Source of the DNA: an uncultured Lachnospiraceae bacterium
GTDB lineage: Bacteria > Bacillota > Clostridia > Lachnospirales > Lachnospiraceae
Direction of reading: 5' to 3'
Length of the DNA: 46,785 nt
NCBI GenBank assembly: GCA_902776305.1
Contig: CACYPS010000019.1
Coordinates: 1-46,785 of the forward strand
Below the pieces are notes generated by a model. That model was not told the DNA's origin. It made no database searches and saw nothing but the letters and a program-made list of their open reading frames with translations. The position numbers and the translations under genes are program-made. Shown one piece after another: positions 23,574 through 31,793 of this stretch (positions are counted from its first letter, which is position 1; each line of letters starts with the position of its first letter).

Positions 23574-25147
23574 TATCTGACTCTGCCCACCATCAGCAGG
23601 CAGTAATCCTCCTTATCCTCTATATCTCCCGCTTCAGGAAGATCGGAGCATTCCCGGATCACGGATCCGCAGCCCCGGTCCCTCTGTCCGTATCCGAATT
23701 CCTTTATCAGAAGAACATCGAAAAATTCTTTGAATGTACGCACGAACTCCTGTACATCCTCCGCTCCGTCATCCGTAAGTCTTCGGATATACTTTTCCGA
23801 AGCGGCTCTGTAGGGATAGTATGTGACGGCGACATACCGGTTCGCCATCTTTCTCAGCGAATTGAGTAGCGAATCGCATCTGTACTGCTGCACGGAAAAT
23901 ACATTGTGCGTAATGTCCGCACAGGTCGCCAGATCGGCAATTACACTCCTGCGCGAATCCGGATCGCAGCCGTACAGGTAATGAAAAGCAAAAACATTTC
24001 CGGGAATCTTCTCCGCGGTGAAGTGAGCGTAAGCCCTGTCACACACCGTATCGTCCGTCTCACAGCAGGTAACTTTCACGCCGTACTCTTTAAATATTCG
24101 TTCGGACATATGACCCGCTGTTCCTCCGACATCCACCGCAGATGTCGGCACGATCCCCGCCTCGCGGAGTGCATCCGCAATGCGCTCCACATCCTTCGGA
24201 TATGGATTTTCCGCGGTTCCCGTTTCCGCGGGAAAAAGAACGTCCACATACTCCGGCCTGACATCCCAGCAATCGAATATACGGTGAATAATTCTTCGTA
24301 TCGCTGCCGAACTCCGGAACCTGTGATAGGCGCGGAATTTCCGCAGTGCGAGTCTGTACTCTTCCGTCAGATCATCATAATATCTGGGCGTCATCCATAT
24401 CATATTGTTCGATTCATCGTAAGTCTGATTTCTGGACAGCATAAAATTCCCGAGCTGCCGAAATACACATCTGTAGCATCCCGAGAATACGATTTCTCTG
24501 TTACACACGGTGTTCTGACCCCTGTCTTTCACAAAAGATCCTATATCTGTGAACACGGGTTTTCCTTCGTGGAACGTAACATTATTCATATGTCCGTCGT
24601 GCAGAGTAAAACCAGCCCTGCGCGCAATATTCTGTATAAGACTGATCCGGATCGCAGCCTCCCGCACCATGTTGTAGGACCAGAGCTTCGACGCATTCAT
24701 GTCGACCGTGCGGTGTTTCAGTATGATCGGATATTCATCCGTATAATATCCTGAAATCTCTGTTTCCGGTATCCATCCGTGGGCTGACAGGGTCTGAAGC
24801 AATCCTGTTTTCCACATCTCCCGGAAATCATCGGCGCTCTCCCGGTATATCACACGATAAATCTCTCCGTCTTTTCGGAGAACTTTGCCCATGCGGTCTC
24901 CGTTAAAGCTCAGAATCTCATAATCCGTGAGCCGTTCGTTGCGGGGATAGTCGGCTTCGAAATTTTCTGCGCGGGCGTTCATTTCCCGCACAAAATCCTC
25001 CACGATCCCGCCGTAGTAATTGCTCCTGTCTTTCAGTTCAGCTCCTGAGACATGCACCGGTCTGATATGCCCTTTTTCCCGGCTGCGCTTTATATATCGC
25101 AGTACGCGTGTCAGTCGTCCGGTCTTCTTTTTCAGCAGCTGGAACAT
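23573..25147 (-). CDS. Fusion of kinase-like domain and class I methyltransferase, putative polysaccharide-modifying protein
   Basis: A 524-residue protein. After a basic N-terminus, residues ~75-215 show a kinase-like pattern: LRKDGEIYRVIYRES, then a catalytic-loop-like HDGHMNNVTF (183-192) and a metal-loop-like PVFTDIGSF (197-205). Residues ~330-500 are a Rossmann methyltransferase with motif I SAVDVGGTAGHMSERIF (337-352) and an acidic strand-2 end (TCCETDD). I recall methyltransferases with a similar N-terminal module in polysaccharide clusters, but no defined function. The combination recalls WbdD, which caps O-antigen chains with methyl-phosphate, though WbdD has the opposite domain order. 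It is coupled to the flippase downstream. AGGAG precedes the ATG. The chain-capping role is inference. Confidence 0.7.
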   Translation of the reverse strand: MFQLLKKKTGRLTRVLRYIKRSREKGHIRPVHVSGAELKDRSNYYGGIVEDFVREMNARAENFEADYPRNERLTDYEILSFNGDRMGKVLRKDGEIYRVIYRESADDFREMWKTGLLQTLSAHGWIPETEISGYYTDEYPIILKHRTVDMNASKLWSYNMVREAAIRISLIQNIARRAGFTLHDGHMNNVTFHEGKPVFTDIGSFVKDRGQNTVCNREIVFSGCYRCVFRQLGNFMLSRNQTYDESNNMIWMTPRYYDDLTEEYRLALRKFRAYHRFRSSAAIRRIIHRIFDCWDVRPEYVDVLFPAETGTAENPYPKDVERIADALREAGIVPTSAVDVGGTAGHMSERIFKEYGVKVTCCETDDTVCDRAYAHFTAEKIPGNVFAFHYLYGCDPDSRRSVIADLATCADITHNVFSVQQYRCDSLLNSLRKMANRYVAVTYYPYRAASEKYIRRLTDDGAEDVQEFVRTFKEFFDVLLIKEFGYGQRDRGCGSVIRECSDLPEAGDIEDKEDYCLLMVGRVR

Positions 25148-25172
25148 CCTCGATTCTCCTTAAAAGTAAGAC

Positions 25173-25955
25173 TTATTTCCCCAGTAAAAATGCATGCAGA
25201 ATAAACTTTGCGTTCGTCGTTACATAGCGTCTGACCAGCTTCCTGGGATTCTGCATGAGTCTGTAGAACCACTCAAGATTATGCTCCTGCATCCAGAGAG
25301 GTGCACGCTTTGTATTTCCCGCATAGAAGTCAAATGCAGCACCGACTCCCGCCATCAGACCTTCCACGCGGCCCCGGTGACGTGCCATCCAGATCTCCTG
25401 CTTGGGTGCCCCGAGTCCTACCCAGATAAAATCGGGATGTCCCTCATTGATTATCCTGATGATTTCCTCATCTTCTTCATCGGTAAGGGGACGGAAAGGC
25501 GGACTGTACATTCCCGCTATCTGAAGTGCCGGATGTTCCTTCTCCAGTCTCACACGCATCTTGTCCAGCGTATCCTGCGTAGTGCCGTAGAAAAAGTGAC
25601 GGAATCCTCTCTCCTCAGAGATGGCAAACATCTTTTCCATAAAGGTCGGACCTGCGACGCGGCCCATCTCCTTATAGCCTCGTTTCCTTCCGATTGAGGA
25701 AATCGGTCCTCCGTCCGGCGCAGCCGCGATACCGCCATTCTGAATCATCCGGTACCGCTCATTTTCGAACGCCATAACAGTCGTGTGGACATTTGAAAAG
25801 CAGATATAGTCTCCGGACAGATCTTTGATGTTATCCGCCGTGAACTTAAGGAACTTATCCATGTCGGTTATTGCAAAGTCAACACCCATAATGTTGCATT
25901 TCGGAATGGATTCCTTATCTACTTTATGCTTAAACTTTACATATTTACTACCCAT
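25173..25955 (-). CDS. WecG/TagA/CpsF-family glycosyltransferase
   Basis: A ~260-residue glycosyltransferase of the GT26 type. Diagnostic stretches are YICFSNVHTTVMAFENERYR, AAPDGGPISSIGRKRGYKE, RVAGPTFMEKMFAISEERGF, DFIWVGLGAPKQEIWMARHR and GVGAAFDFYAGNTKRAPLWM. Members transfer the second sugar (ManNAc or ManNAcA) onto a lipid-linked first sugar on the inner membrane face. I chose the ATG at 25955 because GGGAG lies 11 bases upstream. The ATG at 25979, directly abutting the Wzz-like stop, would add eight residues but lacks a site. A priming transferase that would make its lipid substrate is not in this window. Confidence 0.92.
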   Translation of the reverse strand: MGSKYVKFKHKVDKESIPKCNIMGVDFAITDMDKFLKFTADNIKDLSGDYICFSNVHTTVMAFENERYRMIQNGGIAAAPDGGPISSIGRKRGYKEMGRVAGPTFMEKMFAISEERGFRHFFYGTTQDTLDKMRVRLEKEHPALQIAGMYSPPFRPLTDEEDEEIIRIINEGHPDFIWVGLGAPKQEIWMARHRGRVEGLMAGVGAAFDFYAGNTKRAPLWMQEHNLEWFYRLMQNPRKLVRRYVTTNAKFILHAFLLGK

Positions 25956-25979
25956 ATTAATATCTGCTCCCTGATTCAT

Positions 25980-27440
25980 TTACAGAAGAATCACACCGAT
26001 TACCGGAATTTTCATCTCCCCTATCATTCCGATATCGCTCTCGATCATGCCGAGTCGCGATTCATTCCTTTTCTCTACCAGAATCACGCCGTCGCTTGCG
26101 CGAAACATTGCGTTATTGCCAAGCAGCGTTACACAGTATTCCAGTTTGATACCCTGTAGCTCTTTCTGCAGTCTCTCAGCCGTTGCCTTCAGTTCATCTT
26201 CTGATGTATCGCCTGTCAGGACAATATTCTCCGCATCATGAGCATACAGTTCGACCAACTGGGCTGCCTTTCGGATTCTCTCATCATCTGAAAGCTTTCC
26301 GTCGCCTCCCATGCCGATGTTCTCGATCGCCCTGTCTATTCCGCTGCCTGGTCCCGTTCTCTCTGTGCTTCTCAGGTCAGCCAGCGTTTTGATGTCGTAT
26401 GACAGCAGAAGCTCTTTTGAACTGATGACCCTCCCCCTGACAAAAATCAGGATGATGTTTATCATAGCACCGATCAGTACGCCGGCGATGAAACCTGTGA
26501 CGGCGTTGCTCAGAACGGCCTTTTTGTTGAGCGAAGCACGAGCCGGAGCATTGTAAACAAAACTCGACCTTGAATTCCTGAAATTATCATAACGGGTCTG
26601 AGTCGTCGCACATTCATTGACCAGGCTTTCCTGATAAGTCCTCATGGAGGCGTCATACAGAATCTCGACCCCGCCGTCCGACATGCTAAGTTCATGGCCG
26701 CAGATCTGAGCTTCTATCCCCGCATGCGCATCCGCCATTTTTTCAACAGCGTAATCGCGGATTGCACAGGCTATATCAGCGTCAAATCCCTTTACGGAGA
26801 TCACGATCAGAGCAGAATCCATATACGAGTCTGCGCTCACGCACTCGTCGATATATCTGGGTTCCGTCCCGAGCTCTTCGGCCAGTTCATTCCAGTCGAT
26901 CCGGCTGCTGAGAAAGGCCACATATTCTCTGATGACCCTGGCAGTATCGTAAGCTGCCGCTGTGTTCCCGGCACCTACCGCTTTCACGGTTTCTGTGTCA
27001 CCGCCATCTGCCGTCTCTTCGGTTGCCGCCTCAGAATTCGTCTCCGTCTCATCAATGTCCTCAGTGACTGTCCCTATTTCCTCCGAACCTTCCGGAGCCG
27101 ACAGTACATTGACAAATATTCGCTCCCTCGCCACAACTTCCTTAAAGGGATCGATCTGCATCAGATAAGAATTTGCCACATACTGCTTCTTATCAGCCAT
27201 CGTTTCCTCAAGCCTTTTCAGGACTGCGTTATATTCAGCCTGTGTAAGATAGCCCTCCGGCACCTCATCGGTCTGAGGGCTGCTTGTCTTATTGCCGGAC
27301 TTGTATTCGAGGACCGGTATCATTCCCAAGATAAGTGCAAAGAGCACGCCCAGTATGATCATCTGCCGCCAGTGCAGGAGGACAGCTTTCAGAAAGCCGG
27401 CCAGATCCACTGTTCTTTCATAATTGTGATCTGCGTTCAT
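25980..27440 (-). CDS. Wzz/CpsC-like chain-length protein with degenerate kinase-like C-terminal domain
   Basis: A 486-residue polysaccharide co-polymerase. The first membrane helix is at ~27-44 (MIILGVLFALILGMIPVL), followed by a periplasmic-type loop of ~270 residues. That loop contains an acidic, low-complexity insertion (~120-165). The second helix is near ~317-340 (FIAGVLIGAMINIILIFV). The cytoplasmic tail (~345-486) looks like a bacterial tyrosine-kinase domain (ENIVLTGDTSEDELKATAER, SDGVILVEKRNESRLGMIES) but has no Walker A lysine loop and no tyrosine cluster, so it cannot be an active BY-kinase. The fused layout resembles Wzc more than split CpsC/CpsD. AAAAGGAG precedes the ATG. Confidence 0.8.
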   Translation of the reverse strand: MNADHNYERTVDLAGFLKAVLLHWRQMIILGVLFALILGMIPVLEYKSGNKTSSPQTDEVPEGYLTQAEYNAVLKRLEETMADKKQYVANSYLMQIDPFKEVVARERIFVNVLSAPEGSEEIGTVTEDIDETETNSEAATEETADGGDTETVKAVGAGNTAAAYDTARVIREYVAFLSSRIDWNELAEELGTEPRYIDECVSADSYMDSALIVISVKGFDADIACAIRDYAVEKMADAHAGIEAQICGHELSMSDGGVEILYDASMRTYQESLVNECATTQTRYDNFRNSRSSFVYNAPARASLNKKAVLSNAVTGFIAGVLIGAMINIILIFVRGRVISSKELLLSYDIKTLADLRSTERTGPGSGIDRAIENIGMGGDGKLSDDERIRKAAQLVELYAHDAENIVLTGDTSEDELKATAERLQKELQGIKLEYCVTLLGNNAMFRASDGVILVEKRNESRLGMIESDIGMIGEMKIPVIGVILL

Positions 27441-27592
27441 CGTGCACTCCTTTTATTTGTAGTATAGAAGATATTATCGGAACCGCTTAGCGAACCCGAT
27501 AATCAAAATGCAGCCGATTAATCGGACTTTTATCGAAAGCTGATTACGGATTGTTACGTGCTTACGCACTTCCGCGATTGCATTGTAATCAT

Positions 27593-27619
27593 ATTATAGC
27601 AACATACCTGACTTTTCAA
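27593..27619 (-). promoter_or_regulatory. Internal promoter of the polysaccharide locus, upstream of the Wzz-like gene
   Basis: TTGC-TATAAT (hexamer 27593-27598, TGN extension present) is preceded at 15 bp by TTGAAA (27614-27619). The predicted leader of ~145 bases contains short hairpins, including GTGC-gtaa-GCAC and ATTATCGG/CCGATAAT near 27474-27505, so leader-level control is possible. The wider gap 27441-27923 otherwise holds the long inverted repeat described separately and no gene. Confidence 0.55.
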
Positions 27620-27700
27620 GTACCGCTGCCCCTCAGATAGTCCGACTGTTCCGATTGTTCTGTTCAGCTGCCTTCCGATACAAGCATTTATAAGGCAAAC

Positions 27701-27866
27701 GGTATACTATTCGATCGGTAAACATTCGCAGTCCTGACGAGAAACAAAAACCATTGCACTCTGTGTGACCAAGTGTATGCAAGCGCGACACGCGGGAACA
27801 CAGAGTGCAGATATGGTTTTTCGTTTCGCAAGTCAGGACAAGAGTTTACCGATGAATATGTATACC
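27701..27866. repeat. Long imperfect inverted repeat (~166 nt), possible MITE or structured RNA
   Basis: The left arm 27701-27766 runs from GGTATACTATTCGATCGGTA to GCACTCTGTGT. It pairs with the right arm 27798-27866 (ACACAGAGTGC ... GTATACC). The ends are perfect (GGTATAC/GTATACC and GCACTCTGTGT/ACACAGAGTGC), with further paired blocks CGGTAAAC, GTCCTGAC and AAAAACCAT and small mismatched bulges between. The loop is ~31 nt. It sits between the GT2 gene and the promoter of the Wzz-like gene. No coding function is seen. Confidence 0.75.
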
Positions 27867-27923
27867 GGTGCCGTAGAAGACGCATACCGTAAAAGGCATC
27901 TGAATAGCATGCTCTATTTCTGT

Positions 27924-28862
27924 TCAGGATAAATACTCATCAATAAGAAAGCGCGGTCTTCCTTTCGTCTCCAGATATATCCTGCCGATATACTCCCCCA
28001 ACACACCCAGCGCGAGCAAGATCAAACCGCCGATCGCCCATATAGATACGATCACAGAACTCCATCCCGGTACGGTCACCCCTCTGAAGCGCTGCACGAT
28101 ACCCCAGATCAGAAATACTATGCTGATGAAAAATACAGCGACTCCGAGAGATGTTATCATGCGAATAGGAACAATTGAACAGGACGTAATGCCGTCCATC
28201 GCAAATGCCATCATCTTATTGAAAGGATATTTGCTCTCTCCCGCAAAGCGCTCAGCCCTGTCATAATAAACCTCTCCGGCCTTGTAGCCGATCATCGGTA
28301 CAATTCCTCTGAGGAACAGATTTACTTCCCGAAATTCCGCCAGGCCGTTCAGCGCTCTCCTGCTCATGAGCCGGTAGTCCGCATGGTTCGAAACCATCTG
28401 GACGCCCATCCAGTTCATCACACGGTAAAAAAGGATCGCTGTACTTCTCTTAAAAAACGAATCCGCGTCGCGATGGTTCCTTATACCGTACACAACATCG
28501 CAGCCGTCTGTATATTGTTCTATCATCTCGTCCATCGCGTTAATGTCGTCCTGCAGATCGGCGTCCATGCTGATGCAGGCGTCACATTTATCCTTTGCCG
28601 TCATGAGACCGGCAAGCAGCGCATTCTGATGACCTCTGTTGCGCGACAGCGATAAGCCCTGAAAAAGCGGGTTCTCCTCGTGAAGCTTTCTTATTATATT
28701 CCATGTATCGTCCTTGCTGCCGTCATTGACGAACAGGACCCTGCTCTCCTCGGAAATGACTCCCCTCCCTGTGAGGTCGTTCATTTTACTCCGAAGACGC
28801 TTAGCTGTTTCCGGAAGTACATCCTCCTCGTTGTAGCATGGCACGACTACATATAAGATCAT
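27924..28862 (-). CDS. GT2 family glycosyltransferase, DPM1/GtrB-like, membrane-anchored
   Basis: A 312-residue protein with a GT-A domain (~1-225): YVVVPCYNEEDVLPETAKRL, LFVNDGSKDDTWNIIRKLHE, LSLSRNRGHQNALLAGL and the DxD-type metal site CISMDADLQDD. Two membrane helices follow (~230-255 and ~265-290), ending in GRIYLETKGRPRFLIDE. This architecture is that of polyprenyl-phosphate glycosyltransferases (DPM1, GtrB, YfdH), which charge undecaprenyl phosphate with one sugar for later transfer outside the membrane. The acceptor and sugar cannot be read. GGGAG precedes the ATG. A GT-C partner that would use the product might be one of the polytopic proteins upstream. Confidence 0.9.
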   Translation of the reverse strand: MILYVVVPCYNEEDVLPETAKRLRSKMNDLTGRGVISEESRVLFVNDGSKDDTWNIIRKLHEENPLFQGLSLSRNRGHQNALLAGLMTAKDKCDACISMDADLQDDINAMDEMIEQYTDGCDVVYGIRNHRDADSFFKRSTAILFYRVMNWMGVQMVSNHADYRLMSRRALNGLAEFREVNLFLRGIVPMIGYKAGEVYYDRAERFAGESKYPFNKMMAFAMDGITSCSIVPIRMITSLGVAVFFISIVFLIWGIVQRFRGVTVPGWSSVIVSIWAIGGLILLALGVLGEYIGRIYLETKGRPRFLIDEYLS

Positions 28863-28891
28863 ACTGTGTCTCCCTGTAATTTGTTCCTCCA

Positions 28892-28961
28892 GGGTCAGGC
28901 GACCATGCTTGCATGGTCATCTGACCCGCCAATCAAAGTTTGAAAGTTTACTTTCAAACTT
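28892..28961. other. Two strong hairpins in the gap between flippase 2 and GT2 genes
   Basis: Hairpin 1 is GGGTCAG-gcg-ACCATGC-tt-GCATGGT-cat-CTGACCC (28892-28927), two perfect 7-bp stems separated by a symmetric 3x3 internal loop. Hairpin 2 is AAGTTTGAAAGT-tt-ACTTTCAAACTT (28936-28961), a perfect 12-bp stem. Neither is followed by a T-run on the minus strand. Hairpin 1 ends 30 bp before the GT2 start codon. An intercistronic processing or stabilising role, or a small mobile palindrome, is possible. The remaining gap 28962-29095 shows nothing else. Confidence 0.6.
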
Positions 28962-29095
28962 ATTCCACCCGTACGGCTGTCGTATAACATCTGTTTTTCA
29001 TGTGATTTACCGCAATAAAACCGATATTATCCGCGCAGGCGAAATTCCTCTCTCAAATTGTGGTTATGAGATTCAAGCTATTTTAATGAGATATA

Positions 29096-30547
29096 TCATC
29101 TGTTTACATTCCGTACCCGCTGAATAAACATCTGCAGGATTTCTCTCGTCATCGATTCGCCGAGTATCAGCAGGACGCCGCCGTAAACGCCAAAGAAGCA
29201 CATAGAGCCGATCAGCAGCTTGAGAAAACTACCGACCGATAGTCTAAGGACCCAGAAAGATGCGCACACTGCCAGAATGGCGGCTGCCCCGACTTTGACA
29301 TAAGGCATCTTCTTCATAAAGGCCAGTTCCTGTTTCAGGGCAATGACCTGGACAATAAGGACAACTGCTTCTGCAGCCACAGTTCCGATTGCCGCTCCGG
29401 AAGATGCATACCTCGGTATAAGAAGCCAGTTAATAATTAGATCGCATACCGCACCCGCTATCTCCGAGTATAGTACGAACCGTTCTCCGCCGAGCGGGAC
29501 GAGCATCTGTATTCCGAAAACATTGGTCAGACCGATAAAGAACAGCGTCGGCATGATGATCTGCATCGGTATGACTGCCCCTTCATACGCATCACCCGAG
29601 AGCAGGTATATCCCGGGTCTTGCATACAATATAAAGAATAACATCATAGGGATAGCAAGTACAATCACAAAATTGGCTGCCTTGCCGCTGATTCTGTGAA
29701 ATTCCTCAATTTCCCCGTGTTCAATATAATAAGAACTTCTCGGAAGAAGGACCGCTCCGAGTGAAGTCACGATACTTACCAGAATGGTTTTTATCCTTAC
29801 GGCTGCATTGTAATATCCCACATCGGTATCCGTCTTCATGAGACCCAGCATAACGGTATCCAGATTCGTGTATACTGTCGTCGCACATGCCATGGCGAAA
29901 AATATGAAGACAGCTTTGAGATGCTTTTTCGGGTGATACGGACCGACATTTTCAAAATCAATATATTTTCTGGCATTTATTAAGTTCAGAATGTTGGAGG
30001 CGGAAGCTGCAAATATAGAGATTCCTCCGTAAATCACATAATCCGACTTGCTGTGCACAAGAGTGAATAGTGCAATAAGAGCTATGAACTTAAAAACTAC
30101 CGAGCGAACCGTTATATATGCATATTGTTCAAGTGCTTTGTAAAGCCACTCCATGCCGATCGCATTGAACAGGATCGTCAGGCTCACGATCAGGAACAGC
30201 GTTTTTTCAGACTGAAATCTCGGGACCACAAAGAGCGAAACAATAAAAGCGGCATAGGAAAACAGGCTCATGCATCCGTTGATCATCAGAAGCTCATGGG
30301 CTGTTCTTGTCAGTTTTCTTCGGTTATCCCTGACCTGCGCGCAGATGCGTATTCCGTACGTAGGAATTCCCAACTGTGCAAACATCGAAAAATAATTAAC
30401 GACCGATACGGCAAAACTCACTTTACCGGTGCCGACCGGCTGCAGGATACGGGACACATAAGGGAAAGTTATGATAGGAAAAATAAAAGAGGACATTGTC
30501 AGAATAGCGTTCATGACAAAATTCCTCTTCAATGATTTTTGCTTCAT
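29096..30547 (-). CDS. Polysaccharide flippase (Wzx, MOP superfamily), copy 2
   Basis: A 483-residue protein with about 12-14 membrane helices. The N-terminal block SFIFPIITFPYVSRILQPVG and the following TGKVSFAVSVVNYFSMFAQLG, then YGIRICAQVRDNRRKL are typical of RfbX/Wzx repeat-unit transporters, as are TNLDTVMLGLMKTDTDVGYYN and PLGGERFVLYSEIAGAVCDL. It is only distantly related to the other flippase in the locus. Two flippases in one locus may mean two different lipid-linked products, or one exporter recruited from another cluster. AGGAGAG precedes the ATG. Confidence 0.92.
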   Translation of the reverse strand: MKQKSLKRNFVMNAILTMSSFIFPIITFPYVSRILQPVGTGKVSFAVSVVNYFSMFAQLGIPTYGIRICAQVRDNRRKLTRTAHELLMINGCMSLFSYAAFIVSLFVVPRFQSEKTLFLIVSLTILFNAIGMEWLYKALEQYAYITVRSVVFKFIALIALFTLVHSKSDYVIYGGISIFAASASNILNLINARKYIDFENVGPYHPKKHLKAVFIFFAMACATTVYTNLDTVMLGLMKTDTDVGYYNAAVRIKTILVSIVTSLGAVLLPRSSYYIEHGEIEEFHRISGKAANFVIVLAIPMMLFFILYARPGIYLLSGDAYEGAVIPMQIIMPTLFFIGLTNVFGIQMLVPLGGERFVLYSEIAGAVCDLIINWLLIPRYASSGAAIGTVAAEAVVLIVQVIALKQELAFMKKMPYVKVGAAAILAVCASFWVLRLSVGSFLKLLIGSMCFFGVYGGVLLILGESMTREILQMFIQRVRNVNR

Positions 30548-30610
30548 AGCATGAATTCTCTCCTCTGCAACACCGCAGGCGTTCTGTTAAAGAGTGTCGG
30601 AGGCACCTCC

Positions 30611-31765
30611 TCACGAATTGGCCGCGAACTGCTCAAGCAATTCCTGACCGTTATTCTCAGAGTTCTCCGAAGACACTTCACCATCCTCTGAACCCGTTTC
30701 GTTGTCCGCAGACTGCGCTTCCGCTTCTTCCGCCGGAGCTGCTTCCTCAGAATCCGGATACGCGATCTGCGTATTCTGCTCTTCTGTCGGCTGCACTTCT
30801 GCAGGCTGCTCCTCTGCAGGCTGCTCTTCTGCCGCAGCAACTGACGTATCTGCTTCTGCTGCCGGCACTGCCTCTTCCGTCGCCGCAGCCGAAGTATCCT
30901 CTGCCGGAGCCGGCGCTGCTGTTCCGTTCTGCTCTGCTGCTTTCTTATCGGCGTTTTCCTGACCTTGCGTATACGGCTTATAATAAATAGCGCTTCCATC
31001 CAGAACCGCAACTTCGCGATACCCATGTTTATCAAGAAGGGCCTCATTGATTCTGTAGGTAGAAGAAGTGATCAGGAAATTGTATCCGGCCACATCGCAT
31101 ATGCGGAGAATTCTGTTATAGTTGGGCGAAGTGCTTTCAAGTCCCTTGTGCACTTCGTGACGCCATTCATCATCTTTATTGATCGGAATTACAAAACCGT
31201 CAATATCGCGTCCGTAATAGAGCAGGATTTTGGAAGAATATTGCCGGAGTTCATATACATATTTCTTGCGTGAAACGACCTTGGGCGAATCTTCGATAGC
31301 GAGAAGGATGTCCGCCACCCGCTTCGCACCGTCCGATACTTTTTCAGGATTGGTAGCCTCTGTGAGGATGCGTTCTTTTGACCCGTCCGGCCGGGTTCTC
31401 TCAGCCGAGTACATGCTCGTTCCGAGAAAGAACAGAATAAGCATCAGGAAAACCGTCATCGCGATTCGCTCGGTGACATTCTCACAGGTCTGTATCAGTC
31501 GTACACAGAAGAGGGCGATAAGCACAGCCCCCGGGAACATCCAGAACACCCGCCAATATGCATCACGATTAAATACATAATGATACAGCCACGGTGTTGC
31601 GATGACTGCGAGCGTGACGAGAATCGGATAGACCAGACGCGGACGTATTCTTTTGGACGTGACGAATAAAAAGAGCAGAGACGCCATTGCAAATGCAAAG
31701 TAGCGCCCGTTCCCTATATAAGCCACCGCCAGTTCATAAACTTTTTGAATATCATCAAATATCAT
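30611..31765 (-). CDS. Membrane protein with acidic Ala/Glu-rich tail, function unknown
   Basis: A 384-residue protein that I do not recognise. Residues ~1-125 contain four or five predicted membrane helices (YFAFAMASLLFLFVTS, LVYPILVTLAVIATPWLYHY, MFPGAVLIALFCVRLIQ, IAMTVFLMLILFFLGTSMY). Residues ~130-275 form a soluble, probably external domain (KYVYELRQYSSKILLYYGRD, VAGYNFLITSSTYRINEALL, VAVLDGSAIYYKPY). Residues ~280-384 are low-complexity and strongly acidic (AAEEQPAEEQPAEVQPTEEQ-type). The gene is 28 bp after the DUF6077-like gene, and the soluble part resembles the final soluble domain of some long polytopic glycosyltransferase-like proteins, so the two may be halves of one functional unit. 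That is inference. Confidence 0.6.
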   Translation of the reverse strand: MIFDDIQKVYELAVAYIGNGRYFAFAMASLLFLFVTSKRIRPRLVYPILVTLAVIATPWLYHYVFNRDAYWRVFWMFPGAVLIALFCVRLIQTCENVTERIAMTVFLMLILFFLGTSMYSAERTRPDGSKERILTEATNPEKVSDGAKRVADILLAIEDSPKVVSRKKYVYELRQYSSKILLYYGRDIDGFVIPINKDDEWRHEVHKGLESTSPNYNRILRICDVAGYNFLITSSTYRINEALLDKHGYREVAVLDGSAIYYKPYTQGQENADKKAAEQNGTAAPAPAEDTSAAATEEAVPAAEADTSVAAAEEQPAEEQPAEVQPTEEQNTQIAYPDSEEAAPAEEAEAQSADNETGSEDGEVSSENSENNGQELLEQFAANS

Positions 31766-31793
31766 GTTTCACCCTGCTGTACACATCTAATTC

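Noticed and set aside
27688-27885. 65-codon minus-strand frame within the long inverted repeat
   Set aside because: It is made by the palindromic arms and lacks a ribosome site; the DNA structure explains it.
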